This document shows positions 24,911 through 36,500 of a DNA stretch of 64,000 nt, piece by piece. The position numbers and the translations under genes were made by a program. Source of the stretch: Sisyra terminalis (Eukaryota > Arthropoda > Insecta > Neuroptera > Sisyridae); assembly GCA_958496175.1 (NCBI GenBank), contig OY292279.1, positions 13,640,001 to 13,704,000 on the forward strand, given 5' to 3'. The notes beneath the pieces are model-generated. The model was given only the letters and a program-made list of their open reading frames with translations, was not told the origin of the DNA and ran no database searches. Within the stretch, counting starts at the first letter, position 1; each line of letters begins with the position of its first letter.

Positions 24911-25679
24911 TTAAAAAAGTCGATGTATCGTTTACATCCCTAGATGCACTATATAAAGAAATTCGAAACTAAAATATCTAAAGAATAACTCATTTAAAGT
25001 AAGAATTCAAATCGATAAAAATATTCAATTTCTAAAACCATCTACTAATAATATTTTCAGTTTAACGGTAATCATGTAACAAATTTTGGAAATTTTGATT
25101 GTTGATCAGACGATATCCCATATAAACTTTGTGATCCCTATACACTTTTTGGGGAAGAAATTTTTCGGGACATATTATTTTTTATCGGAAGCCTTCATTA
25201 TGAAATTATTATTAAATATAAATTTTCTGGTTTAGATGATCTGAACTAATCTGCTCTCTATATGTTCAAAAAATATTTAAAAAAATCCGTACTTTTATCA
25301 TTTCTTACAAATTTTTATGAAGAATTCATTCTCATCCTTTAAAAAAAACATTAGATTAGTGGTTCAAAATTATACATTTGTGTATTTCTATTGAAAACTG
25401 GGCTTTTTAGGGGAATAGAAAGATGGGTATTACTGATGTGAATTGTAATATCTATTGCTTAAATATCATTTAACAAAATTAAGAAGATATATATTTTTTT
25501 TTAAGTTGAATGTAGGAATGATTATCAAGATCAAGAAGAAAAGTTTTATAAACGCTTCTTTCTAAAACATCTAACACATTTCGAAGCTCATAGCAGCCCC
25601 CGAATAGAGAAACTTTTATGCTTTTTAAGGTATAATTTTTCCGTAATAATTTTATAATTACACCCAATTATACGTTATC
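24911..25679. other. AT-rich intergenic sequence
   Basis: A 62-codon minus-strand frame at 25479-25667 has a somewhat balanced composition (SLFGGCYELRNVLDVLERSV) but no recognised family. It may be a transposon fragment. Confidence 0.3.
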
Positions 25680-26270
25680 ACATGGTGCATTAGAGGTGAT
25701 GGGTGGGTGTGTTAAAATTCTTCATACGTGCCCTACGTCCTTTTATAAAATTTAAGTGCCTTATGATTATATTTGTAGGGACGACCGTCACGCATCATTC
25801 AAAAAACGTGACTCTAAAAACAAAACGATATTTCTGAGAATTACTCTATTAAAACGTATAGACACAATATATTTAACGATGAAGAAATTAATACTATTTA
25901 TCGTATAGTTTGTGAGGCAATCACGTTTGATTTACCTTTCTAATTTGGAGACTGAACTGTCTTTGGTTTTTATAGTGCAATGCTCATTCGATTTAATATA
26001 CATGTGGTGTTGGCACATCTGCGAGAAGGCTATAGTTTTGCAATTATACAAACATAATATTTAAATGTATGAGGACAATTACGTCCTGCACTCGTGGTCG
26101 ACTTTACCTGAGCCAAAAGTATAAATTTCCCGTTTCTTTCACTTCCATCTGGGCCTCATTTAAACCCATTCTGGCAACCCGAACCCCTTTTCGTTTGATA
26201 CAAAAATGAATTTTTAATTTTTCACTTGAAATTCGGTCAAGAGATTTTCACCATTTTTCATATTGCGCAG
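25680..26270. promoter_or_regulatory. GC-elevated intergenic island(s)
   Basis: 25690-25860 and 25990-26200 are less AT-rich. They contain CTTTTATAAAATTTAAG and CCTTATGATTATAT Hox/Caudal-like sites, CACGTCCT-type patches, and a Pro-codon-like CATCTGGGCCTC segment. No frame persists. Candidate regulatory DNA. Confidence 0.3.
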
Positions 26271-26528
26271 TAAAGAAATAGCTCTATTTTAAGCAGAGAT
26301 TTTCATAAATATACGATTCCCAAAAAAATTTAAGGCAAAACAAATTTGTTTTAAATAAAATTAAGAGTCGTAATAAACCCAATTGTTTTCGTCCATAAAA
26401 CGCGATTAATCGAAGGAAAAAAATTGTGTAGAGAAAAAAAATTGTGTAAAAGAAAAAAATAGAATATTGATTTATAATTAGGTTTGGATTTAACATAAAT
26501 CAATTTATTAAAAAAGTTATACTTTTTT

Positions 26529-26987
26529 TTAATTAAAGCCATCAAATTCTTCTTTAGATTTAGTATTCATGAAATCAAATATCTCGTTAAAAGATTTTGG
26601 AATTTTCGATTCGATTTGATCTTTGGATTCTTCTTCAGATTTTAGATCATTCTAGATCATAGTTATTAGCGCTTTGGTTGTATATTCGTCGGAAATCGCG
26701 GGTTTAAATTCATTTGTAATGCAATCTGCGGTTTCTTCACTCCAACATTCGTGGATCACTTGATATAATTCAGCATAAGAAGCCATTTCTATTGATCTAG
26801 ACTTAAATGAATAGTTTGATATTGACATTGACCATCCAGTCTTCCCATTTCTCACCCATTTCGGTTGTTTAGTGATTTAATAGCGATTAGATTCAGTGGT
26901 TTTAATTTTGATGTCAGTCGTCCAGAAATAACAGCCAATTGTGAATACTTTTTCACAACTTTCTTTGGCTTCTTCGGTAAAGCGAAA
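26529..26987 (-). pseudogene. decayed coding sequence of unknown family
   Basis: One minus-strand frame reads with protein-like composition across about 150 codons, interrupted only by TAA at 26877-26879 and TAG at 26652-26654, and ends at TAA 26529-26531. Segments: FTEEAKESCEKVFTIGCYFW, then WVRNGKTGWS and ASYAELYQVIHECWSEETAD, then a Glu/Lys-rich tail (KSEEESKDQIESKIPKSFNE). The continuity of frame past both stops, and Trp, Cys and acidic residues in AT-rich DNA, argue for a once-coding sequence, perhaps a transposon or retrocopied gene. I do not recognise the family. Confidence 0.5.
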
Positions 26988-27314
26988 TCATATATTTATA
27001 CAAATTTTAGGCAAAAGAAATGAATTCTTGCGTTTTGCATTTTCTAAGTATTTACTGACTACTTTCGGTGTCTGACCAGCCTATCCCTTTTCGTTTGATG
27101 TGAAATCCTTGAGGGAAGACATTTTTAGGATAGGAATAGCTTTTCGTTTAAAAATCACTAAAAATGTGCATTTTAAACCATCGTCAATAAGTATCAAGGC
27201 GACAGTAAAATTGAATTTTTAATTGCCCGAGGTAGTGATTCTAATTATAAAACGTTCAGCTGATCTTTGAGTTTAGCTAACTAATGTAAGATTTTTTTTA
27301 ATTGTTATATCCTA

Positions 27315-27463
27315 TCGCTTTATTACTACTAAGGTCTTTAGCGCCTGTAGGGTTAATAAAAATCCTTAATCGAGAAACAATGAAAATTGCTCAATTTTCG
27401 AAGGATCGAACTCAACACCTCCTAGTATTAGAGCGGTCACTTAGACCACTTGGCCACCATTAG
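27315..27463 (-). mobile_element. tRNA-derived SINE
   Basis: On the minus strand the head has both RNA polymerase III promoter boxes: A-box TGGCCAAGTGGTC (plus 27444-27456) and B-box GTTCGATCC (plus 27403-27411), spaced as in a tRNA gene. The tRNA-like head is followed by a unique body with CTCGATTAAGG and a GGCGCTAAAGACCTTAGTAG tail. It is not a functional tRNA: no acceptor-stem closure is apparent. Relatives lie at 5556-5680 and 58144-58205. Confidence 0.8.
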
Positions 27464-28800
27464 GCATTATATGATTTTTATTTTAAAAATTTGAATGATT
27501 TTTATTCTTTGACTTATGCACAAGTCCAGCTTATTCACTTCGTGGACGATGGAAACGACATCTGATGGCTGCATTAAACTATGCATAATTATCCATGATA
27601 TGGATTCGTTACCGAACTTTGATAGTCGTTGTTTTTAGAATAAGGAAAGGAAATATGAATAAAACAGAAATTCTATGTTTATTCCGCCATATATAAATAA
27701 GTAGTTTATGTATATAAATTTTTGTAACTATTATGTAGCTTCTTTATGTTTAATTTTGATGATTTATTTATAAGAGCATTACGAGCATATTCTAATGAAA
27801 TTTCGACTACTATTAGAGCTGCGATTCAGTAGTCCCTATCATGACTTAGCCCTCGGCGAATAGAAAATTACTTAGAGTACATTAAGAGATTAAGAATATC
27901 ACTTCTCAATTTTTACAGAAATCTATCAGTATCTGTGTAAAGAACGTGTAGCTATCCATAAAAAAGTCTTAAATTAGATTTTTTTATAGATTCAACTAGA
28001 GCATAACCCTTTAGGATTCATCCTAACTGAAAGTATTACGGATAGAGATCAGCTGCTCTAACAACGACGAATTGCAATTTTGGAGGAGAAGAGTGAATGA
28101 GCCAGATATATTAAGCTTAGTAGTTCAAATGCAACGCAAGTTGTAATAAGCTTAACATATAAGATTTTAGACACCTTCAAAGCCTATAACCTTTTGGATT
28201 CTCGGTATTCGTACTTTCACAATAGTATTTCTTTATATTTAATTGATTCATATATTGACATAAACTTTAATAGCTTTCACAAAAATGAAGTAACCAAAAA
28301 CAGATAATGCTTTTCTTTTCATAGAAATTATAATTTGAAAACCCAAATCAGCAGAATTTTCTCCTGCAATTTGAATAAAAAATTCTTATGAATACTAAAA
28401 TGGAAACCTTATTTGAAAAGGAGTAATAAGGCGACGAAATTATTAAGCTTAAATACGAAGTTTATTTATCAAGTTTACTGATATCTACATATTTTACTTT
28501 TGAGGTAAGGATTTGTTCCTGGATTGTCCACTCAATTAATAAGAACGAATATATTTTATATGAAAAGCGATTGATGTGAAAATTTCAGAGAAATGTTTTA
28601 TTCCAAAAATAACTATCAAACCACCTTAACTAGAATACAAAGTTTTAATTTATATAATTTAAAGCTATAATCAATTTGAAGATCTTTTTTATTAAATAGA
28701 GCAGAATGGATTAAAGATACAAATGGTATAAGGCGAAGGAAATTAATTTGGAAATAAATAATTCTGTATTTAATTTAAAATTTTAATAATGCACTAAATG
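27464..28800. other. AT-rich intergenic sequence, nothing recognised
   Basis: Includes a modestly mixed patch at 27830-28130 without a coding frame or motif. No gene seen. Confidence 0.35.
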
Positions 28801-29460
28801 CTTGTTATACTTGGGTTTCGCACCAGGGTCCAGTTGTCGCTACGATTTTTTGTGCTCTTTCATTTCTCCAGGACTCTCCTGTAATAATTTAGGGAGTGTT
28901 GGCGGCGACACAAGCAAGTAGTTTCGGATGAGAACACACATACATTGGATCCACCCTCGACTCATTCCATTCGGTCCATAGCAAGTGTATGAAAGTGCAT
29001 TGTAAGTTAGCGAGGGTGGTCAAAGGGGTAAGTTAGCGTAACTTTGGTTAGATAACTACGTCACAGGCATGCAGAGTAGCTGACCACACGAAAACCTTAC
29101 ACGAATGTGTATAGTCGAGCGGGATACGAGTCAGTAGACAGAGGAATGCGGGATATGAATCTCTCCCCATTTGCGTCCCTCTTAATTTTGGTTCGCAACA
29201 TTTCCACTCACAATGTCACCACTGTCGACCTCTTTCTATTATTACAGTTGACCATCATTCTTGTGCAGCCATCTCGACCAACTTGAATCCACCACTTACC
29301 CCTTTCACATTGGGAATGTTTTACACTGTATAGTATGTTCAAAAGTCAAGAATAACACGAGTGGACCCAAGTCCACCCCTTAGTTCGCCGGGTTTATTTT
29401 CAGTCCTGTGGGATTTGGAAATAGGATAATAAATATGGACATCATGTGTTCTTGTTTGTT
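28801..29460 (+). promoter_or_regulatory. strong GC-elevated island with splice-like signals; possible ncRNA exons
   Basis: The most coding-like island outside pb, but stops occur in all frames. On the plus strand two consensus donors lie 26 bp apart, each GTAAGTTAGCG (29002 and 29028), and a good acceptor, CTCTTTCTATTATTACAG, ends at 29247, giving a possible intron of about 220 nt. A perfect 12-bp inverted repeat joins the second donor (AAAGGGGTAAGT, 29022-29033) to 29294-29305. The minus strand also carries a donor-like AAAGGGGTAAGT and an acceptor-like TTATTACAG. Either a spliced non-coding transcript or an enhancer; both readings are inference. Confidence 0.35.
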
Positions 29461-30089
29461 GAAAGCTTGGATTTTTTATCTTGAATTTCTTTTTTTTTTC
29501 TCTGTATTTCAATTGGAAAAATGATATTTAATATTTTTTTCCTTTCTCTCGTTGGGACTAGATGGAGAGAATGCGTAATTTGATATATCGGAAACGAGAA
29601 GCTTCTCGTGTTCCTGACATTGATATTAATGTTTTACAATTGAATGCGAAGGGATTATTTCGGCCACAAACGAGGATTATTAATAGTGTGTTGTTGGTGG
29701 TCATTTGCTGTCGTTGGTCATTTAAATTAAATAATTTTCGTGGTAAAAGAGAAATGGTCTATAATTTGTAAGAAATTTATCTGAATTATATCAAACTAGA
29801 TTCTACTACATTTAACTTTTACATACTTAATTCTACCCAAAATTTACGAAAAAAAATCCTTTTTTAATTCTTAATAAATAGCAGTTTATTAGTTGGTATC
29901 AGGGGTGATCATTTTCACGCAGACCTATGAAAACAAATATAAAAATTTTCTTGGAACTAAAGAAATAGAACGGTTAACTTTGCACTAAGCCAAGTAGTTT
30001 TTGGTTTTATGTTGAAAACTTTGTTTCATACTTCAAAAATAGATTCCCAAGTAACTATCTATGATTTCAAAAATAAATTCTTGGTGAAA
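29461..30089. other. transition to AT-rich intergenic sequence
   Basis: A 69-codon plus-strand frame (29562-29771) begins directly after a CTAG preceded by a pyrimidine tract, but has no family signature. The remainder is AT-rich with nothing recognised. Confidence 0.3.
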
Positions 30090-30955
30090 CGTTTGTACTT
30101 AATAGATTCTTAATCATATAACTGTTTTGAATAATTTTTGTTAAGGTGGAGCTTAATTGAGCTTTTCAAATTATTTATTAAATCAAATGAAATTCACCAA
30201 TACTTAATTAAGCTTGTTGATACCAAGAAACTAGGACGAGTACACATCAGTTCTGACTTAAGTTTAAGACAATTTAAATCTATTGCTTAGGGATTTACTT
30301 AGTTTAAGTAGGGAACTGATATGAATATCAGTCTAATGAAAAATACTCAAAAAAATTTTTCTACGTTTCTAAGAATATTTTGGATTTCAAATATTTAAGG
30401 CTTACTACCTTTTGAATTTATGCGAATGGACCGAAAGCAAATATCCTTTTTAGCTCAAAAATTTGTACTTGATAGATTCTAAATCACTTAATTGTTTTAA
30501 ATGATTTTTGATAAGATAGAGCTTAATAAACTACTCAAATTATTCATTAGATCAAATGAAATTCATCTTTACTAAATTAAACTTATGGATACCCGGAAAC
30601 TAGGACGGATACTCATAGTTCTAACTTAAACTTTAGACAAGTTAAAAGTATCGTTTAGGATTATCTCAAGTTTAAATAAGGAATAAGAATATCAATCTAA
30701 TGAAAGCTACTCAAAAAATTTTTTTTTAAGCTTTCAAGAATATTTTGGATTTAAAATATTTAAGGCCAGGTACTACCTACCTACTGAATTTATGCAAAAT
30801 ATCCCAAACGATAAAAGGACGACAATTCAAAGAAAACTTCGTAACTATGTCATTTGTATTGCCTTAAATTTTTGAGTACCTAAATGACCTAAATACTCAA
30901 TACCTATTCATGGCTAAAAAGGACGGCCTCTTATTTTAGACCAATTATAAGGATA
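30090..30955 (+). repeat. direct duplication, two units about 369 bp apart
   Basis: AAACTAGGACG occurs at 30228 and 30597. Matching blocks on both sides include AAATCAAATGAAATTCA-type, TACTCAAAAAA and AATATTTTGGATTT. Units are diverged by substitutions and small indels. 30831-30955 continues with sequence found inverted at 33045-33180. Confidence 0.7.
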
Positions 30956-32169
30956 ATTTACAGTATTTAAAGTGAGGAATGATTATTATAAGCCATACCG
31001 TCAATGAATCGTGCCAATTATTGTTTGATAATTAGCATAAGGTTTAAGTTCTATCAATATCATTGTTATGTACTTGATAAAGTGTTATTTGTTGTATTTC
31101 TCCGTCAAAATGAACTACTTGTATCTCAACATCATAGTTAGAGGAATAATTTTCACTAAAGTTATTATGAATGATGTTCTCATCTTTAGTCAGTGAATTT
31201 AAGAATTAAATAAGCAAAAAAAAAAAAAAAGTTCGACTAGTTTAGAAACCATTACCTCATATATCGGTCATTCCCTGGTTTCAATTTGAAATGAGGAAAT
31301 AACGAAATGAAGTTTAACTTAAAAAATATTGGTACATAAACTTTTGTTACCTCTAAATTTTTGTATAAGTTTACTGTCTCTGACAACTTACTTTACTGTG
31401 CAATAATTAATAAGATATAGTAAATACCTATATTTTTTTTAATGTAGACGACTGAAAATATAATCTTGAAAAAAAAATATTTTTTATTTTAGGACCGATA
31501 CTCTAACACGTACTATAAGATGAATTAAATATGTAAAATAATTTATTTTATCGCCAACAATCAAAAATCGATGAAAGCTTTCATGAATGATTACAGATGC
31601 GTTCAAATATCGACTGTTAGTAAAGGCGAGAGGAAATTATTTTTTATCATGAGACACATGTAAAAATATATTTGAAAACATGTCTTCTGACTTAATTCAA
31701 AACTAAAAGGATTTTTGAAATTTTATTGTATTTTTAATCGATAAAAATTGCTATTTTTATAGATTGACAGAATTTGTTCATAAATGTGCCAATCTTAAGT
31801 TTGGAACATAGTGAGGGAATAATTTTCAGGATACTATTTATTTATTATTCTATAGAGATAATCATGTGGTTCAACAGTTATAGTCAACACCATTAGCCTA
31901 AGTAATGTTATTTTCAAGAAAAAAAAATAACACTAAAAATTTCCGTGAAAATTTCTCAAATGTAGAAAAAACTATCTTATAGTTGCTTGGAAAAAGAATA
32001 TCCAACAATATTAAATGTTAAATTTTCAAAGCAGTAGTCAAAAGTTTAATCTCTAATCAGTGTTATTTAATTTGCATTGAAGGGAAAATATTTTATATAA
32101 TCCTTAACAAGCTATAATAGATATGGCATTGGTTGTAATTTAAGAATATATTTTAACATTTAAATGAAG
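30956..32169. other. AT-rich intergenic sequence between inverted copies
   Basis: Contains an A-run of about 15 at 31217-31231. No gene, RNA or repeat recognised. Confidence 0.35.
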
Positions 32170-32420
32170 CGTTTAAGTTTATGGTCGCACGTAGCATTAT
32201 TTCGACACCTCAATGAACCCTTTAGAGTAAATCCAGTGCGTAAGGGTTGTTGCGAGGGAGCTTGCAGTTGATAAAAGCTCCGGCGACGGCTTTAATAAAA
32301 TGGGCTGCATAACGTTGTGTTATTTTTAATCGTAACATTTGGCACTAATTGACTTGATTTTAATAACTATTTTGAAGCGGCCTAGCAATGCGGTCGCAAT
32401 GCACTGGGGAGGCTTAAAAC
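32170..32420. promoter_or_regulatory. GC-elevated island with Hox-type motifs
   Basis: Contains GGCTTTAATAAAATGGGC, CACTAATTGACTTG and TTTTAATCG sites within CG-containing sequence (GCTCCGGCGACGGC). No reading frame. Candidate regulatory element between the arms of the inverted duplication. Confidence 0.35.
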
Positions 32421-32434
32421 TTTTTCAAGGTGAT

Positions 32435-32780
32435 TTATAAAAAATATATGAAATCTATCCACCTAATTGTTTCGTTGGGATTTTCTTGAATTAGTTTCGG
32501 ATGTTTGTATGTGGGTTGAGGTTTTGGTTTGTTAGAGGGTAAGTTGATGTAAGACACAGCTGTTGCGGCCAGACCTGAAACAACGACGAGAAAGTGTAGT
32601 AGTCGGAGACAAAGCTGGTGGAACTTCTTCGAAGACATTAGCATAGTAGATGAGGTCGTGTCTTTCTATGGGCTTGGCTCCAATGAGAACAAGGGTTGTG
32701 GTCCAGTTTTAAACCTCCAAACAATTCATACACGGAGACACGAAGAAAGACAAGACCACAGTCGGAAAATGTTTTCCCCA
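32435..32780. promoter_or_regulatory. second GC-elevated island
   Basis: Adjacent to the previous island. The 69-codon minus-strand frame (32435-32644) begins with a hydrophobic, signal-like stretch, but I see no conserved family or splice context for it. 32655-32765 has GGGCTTGGCTCC and CACGGAGACACG patches. Regulatory or undetected small exon. Confidence 0.25.
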
Positions 32781-33044
32781 AACTTCATCCAATTCAAATG
32801 TACAGCAATATCTTTAAATGTGAAATTTTTCCAAAAATTGTTAAATTCATGATATTTTGGGTAACTCGAAACTGAAAATTACTTGTAATCAATTCTTTTT
32901 CACTTTCATAGCGATTAATAGATATTATTAGCTAAATTTAGTTAAAACCTAAACTTTATGCTCACTCTCAAACAATAAAAGACACAATTCAATGATGGAA
33001 TGACCAATAATAATCATTACTTGCTTTAAAAATTATACATCATC

Positions 33045-33405
33045 CTTATAACTGGTCTAAAATAAGAGGGCGTCCTTTGTAGCCATGCAAAGATATTAAA
33101 TATTTAAGTCGTTTAGGTATTCAAAAATTTAAACCAATACAAAAGACTACACAGTTTTCATTGAAGTATGGTTCTTTTATCTTTTAGGATATTTGTCTTC
33201 AGGCCATTTGCTTAAATTCGAAAGGTAGTAAGCCTAGAAACTAGAAATTCAAAATATTCTCAGAAACTAAAAAAAATTTTTTTTGAGTAGTTTTCATTAG
33301 ACCGATATTCATATGTCCTACTTAAACTTGAGTTAATCCTAAGCAATACTTTTAACTTGCCTTAGTTTAAGTCAGTATCCGTCCTAGTTTCCTGGTAATA
33401 ATAGC
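33045..33405 (-). repeat. inverted copy of the 30.5-30.95 kb repeat
   Basis: Reverse complement of 30590-30955: it shares GGAAACTAGGACGGATAC, the AATATTTTGAATTT-type block and, at the other end, CTAAAATAAGAGG/CGTCCTTT. Together with 30090-30955 it makes a large inverted repeat with about 2.1 kb between, long enough to fold back. Confidence 0.7.
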
Positions 33406-34139
33406 TATTAATGGATATTATTTGATCATTTAATAAAATACCAGATATTTGGGAATTAACTTATGGTAAATTTCATCTTGTTCTTGTTTCTTAGCATATG
33501 CTATATTTGAGAGTGGTGTAAGTCAATTTGAAGCTAAATAATCGATTTTTTTAAGTATAAATGATATAACTTAACCATCACAATAGAATTTAAAAGGTCC
33601 ATAATGTTAAAAACGCTATTGACTAACGTTTTCCATTCCTTTTTAAACTAATTCAAATACATACCCTTAAATATTTGAGTCATGAAAAAATGGACTAATA
33701 CCGCTTTCAAAAATAAGAGATCAGTTTTTATCTCTTTATATAACACATATTAAGCATAGATAAATGTAAATCACGGATTCCCAATTCTATGGGCCTCCAG
33801 GTACCATGGTACCTGTTGACTTTTTTACTGTTACATATCCTCGTCATTGTATATTTTTATGGTAAAAAGGTCTTAATTTTTAGCTACTTATGTTATTTTT
33901 AATTATTAACAATATCCAAACAAAGAATTGACCAAATAAGGCACAGAAAAGTAAATATTAATTTGACAGGGATGCAATATTTGTTCTCTGTCATCTATAT
34001 GTCGATTTGTTCATTGAATGTTTGCAATTTATTGATATGGAATTGTATGGGATTTATTTGAAGACCACATTAAAGTATTAATAAGCAACTCTATAAAAAT
34101 GATGAAATAATAATAATTAATTTAAAAAAAAATAATTAA
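33406..34139. other. AT-rich intergenic sequence
   Basis: Contains the short palindrome GGTACCATGGTACC at 33801-33814. Otherwise nothing recognised. Confidence 0.35.
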
Positions 34140-34292
34140 AATTGTGCGCACTTTGGGATTCTTTTGGTCGGCATAGTCGCCGCAATGAAACTACCATTGG
34201 TCATTTGGTGCATAAATTCAAAGCTAAAGATGCACTTAAATATTAAAGGTGCACTTAAGTTTAGAAGACCGAAAATTGTCCGTACTTAGGAT

Positions 34293-34387
34293 AACATCGC
34301 TGTTTTTTTTTTTTTTTTTTTTAAAGTCTTTAACTTATTGCCGAATTGGCTTTCCAGTTTGGCTAATATGTAGAAGCAACATCGCTG
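34293..34387 (-). mobile_element. short poly(A) retro-insertion with 10-bp target duplication
   Basis: AACATCGCTG occurs at 34293-34302 and again at 34378-34387, flanking a 75-bp insert (34303-34377). The insert begins on the plus strand with 20 T, so it is a minus-strand RNA copy ending in poly(A)20. The body (GGAAAGCCAATTCGGCAATA, then AGTTAAAGAC before the tail) is probably the truncated 3' end of a LINE or SINE. Perfect duplication and intact tail suggest a young event. Confidence 0.85.
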
Positions 34388-34786
34388 TTGTGAAGTAAAA
34401 TGTGAATGATGATCCAAAGAAGTCGAATCGAGCAATTAAAGTAGGCATTTAAAGGATCAATTAATTTCTAATAATGAATAAGGATTTAAATTTTCATGCA
34501 TACAAGTTTCAATTAATGCAAAAGCTCAACCCAATTGACCACCATTTGTGAAGCTTTTAGAGCACCATGTAATTGATGACCAATTTTCATTAAAAATTTC
34601 TTTTGCTATAAATTGCATTTCATATTGAATGGGACGGTAACAAGCAAAACTTTCGTATTGGAGCAGAGGAAAATTCATTTGAAAGTCAAAAGTAACCGAT
34701 ACATCCCCAAAAAATTATTGCTTAGTGTGCTTTGTGGTCAAAAGGCATCATCGGGTCTTATTTTTTACTTCGCCTCTAAAAGCTCA

Positions 34787-35090
34787 CTTTGTTGTTAGTT
34801 TGTAAGGTACGGAACTTAAAATCTCATTTTTCACCCACTTTCCAGCATTTTATCGTGCTTAACTTAGCTACAACTGCGGCCTTTAAATTATTTTTTTAAT
34901 ATTTTTTTAAAATTAATAGTAAGCGCATATTTAACTTTAAGCCTTCAACAGACCATTGATTGTTTGTTATAACGGTTTATTTTTTTTATTTATTATTGTT
35001 CAATTTTAATCATTTGCTATCGAATCTTTTAGACAAATTTGAAAGCTCATCATTACTAGAAACAGTACTTGTTGGAAAAGGGAATTGAGC
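34787..35090 (+). repeat. dispersed repeat, related to 19771-20555
   Basis: Matches the 19.8-20.5 kb copy in the same orientation at both ends (TGTTAGTTTGTAAGGTACGG; GACAAATTTGAAAGCTCATC). It lacks the 220-bp foldback element present there. Confidence 0.6.
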
Positions 35091-35639
35091 TCAAATAAGA
35101 GTTAATAATTCTCCCGATATTGTTACTTATTCATAAGAAAAACAATTTATTTAATATAAGTACTACAATTGGTTGATATAAATCTAGGCATTTTCCGAAT
35201 ATTTCTTCAACCAAATTAAGCATGGTCGATTTTTAAAGCTCTGTGGTCACTTTTTGCAAGTTCCTAAAAATGATGAGGTTTATAATTTGTTTAAATATTT
35301 TTGTCAGAATAACAAGTAAAACGCATTAAACGTCAATTCTACTCACTACCACGCAACCATAATCGATTAGTTTGTACACCAAACTGATAAAATTAGATAA
35401 TGTTTGTTTTCATCATCACGATGCAACTGCCACACTACGTCAAAAAAATTGCTTAGTTTTGTGTAGAGGTAATGCAAATTCTCCTACAGAATCATACGGT
35501 TTAACTCTATTGAACTTATGCTTATGGATATTTTTGAAAAGTAAAGTTTTAATTGGACAACAGTGAGATGATAAGAAGGTTACAAAAGTGGAATGTGATA
35601 GATTTGCCTGATAGATTTTGTACCTAAACAAATATTCTT
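35091..35639. other. AT-rich intergenic sequence
   Basis: Overlapping 63-64-codon frames on both strands at 35372-35631 have no family motif. Possibly the coding end of a non-LTR element whose tail follows. Confidence 0.25.
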
Positions 35640-35985
35640 ATTTACTATTTATTGCCAAATTATTATTTCTTATTATATAGTTTTATTTTTATATATTACT
35701 TATACTTTAATGTTTCACACTACTATTAGCATTGATATTGTAATTATAGACTATTTTTATTATTCTTATTGCTACTGTTCATTGTTATTTTAGATTGTTG
35801 TTATTGCTATAAGAATTACTATTATTGTTATTGTTGCTATTGATTGATAAAAATTTATTTTGTACTTATAAAGGACTAATGTACTGAGACTAGTGCTTAC
35901 TTATTACTTACCTATTACTTAAACTTGTTACAACCCTATGCAGATTGTGCAATTTATTTGAAAATAAAAAAAAATAAAAAAAGTA
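35640..35985 (+). mobile_element. possible 3' tail of a non-LTR retroelement
   Basis: TTATTATT/TTGTTATTG-rich low-complexity sequence, then a short mixed-composition segment, then an A-rich end (AAAATAAAAAAAAATAAAAA, about 35962-35982). This order is common at LINE 3' ends, but no reverse-transcriptase sequence was recognised upstream. Confidence 0.3.
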
Positions 35986-36224
35986 AAGTTTAGGCTGATT
36001 CGCCAGCTACTATTGAAGGTTCAAAAAACAACACTATTGTTGAGATAAATACCATGGAAACGTCTTTATTGAAAAATTTAATTAAAAATATTGACCACCT
36101 GATCGATATATATGATATGTAATATTATTTTTCATATGTAAATAGTAGTAGTATATTTATAGTATATTTAAGAAACCATCAAAATAAAGTCTCAAATTTA
36201 ATTAAAAACTAAAAATTTATATTC

Positions 36225-36500
36225 GCTATAGATCCAAGGATTTTTGAGCATCTTTTACTTTTAAATAATATACACTTTGTTTTTTTTTTTTTTGTGCAAC
36301 GTTTCGCAGTTTACTTATTGCTTTTTCAATCGAATATATACAACATTAATTTGGATAAAGAATAAGTTTTTAACAAATTTAGTTAAAAACTTATTCTGTT
36401 TACAATTTTATGTTATTTATATTCGTTTGAAAAAGCCGTAATAAACTACGAAACGTTGCGCAAAAAATATCAATGAGCAAATTATTTAAAAATCAAAGAT
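36225..36500. repeat. foldback element with GAAACGTTGC arms
   Basis: Arms at about 36225-36335 and 36418-36505 are reverse complements (GCAACGTTTCG on the left; CGAAACGTTGC on the right, with shared AAATAAT and AAAAGC blocks). The centre holds a perfect 15-bp hairpin, GAATAAGTTTTTAAC (36360-36374), with a 7-nt loop. The GAAACGTTGC core resembles the GAAACGTCGC core of the hammerhead-like repeats, but the CTGATGA box is absent. Confidence 0.65.

Noticed and set aside
24085..24940. Direct terminal repeats flanking the Penelope remnant (ACGATATATCGAT at both sides)
   Set aside because: The shared part is only about 20 bp of AT-rich sequence, not enough to call a terminal repeat.
27403..27463. 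tRNA gene
   Set aside because: A and B boxes are present, but no closed acceptor stem, and the sequence continues into a repeated SINE body.
29562..29771. 69-codon plus-strand frame after an acceptor-like CTAG
   Set aside because: No recognised family, composition drifts to AT-rich background, no matching donor fixed.
32435..32644. 69-codon minus-strand frame with hydrophobic N-terminus
   Set aside because: Signal-like start is easily produced by AT-rich codons; no conserved domain or splice context.
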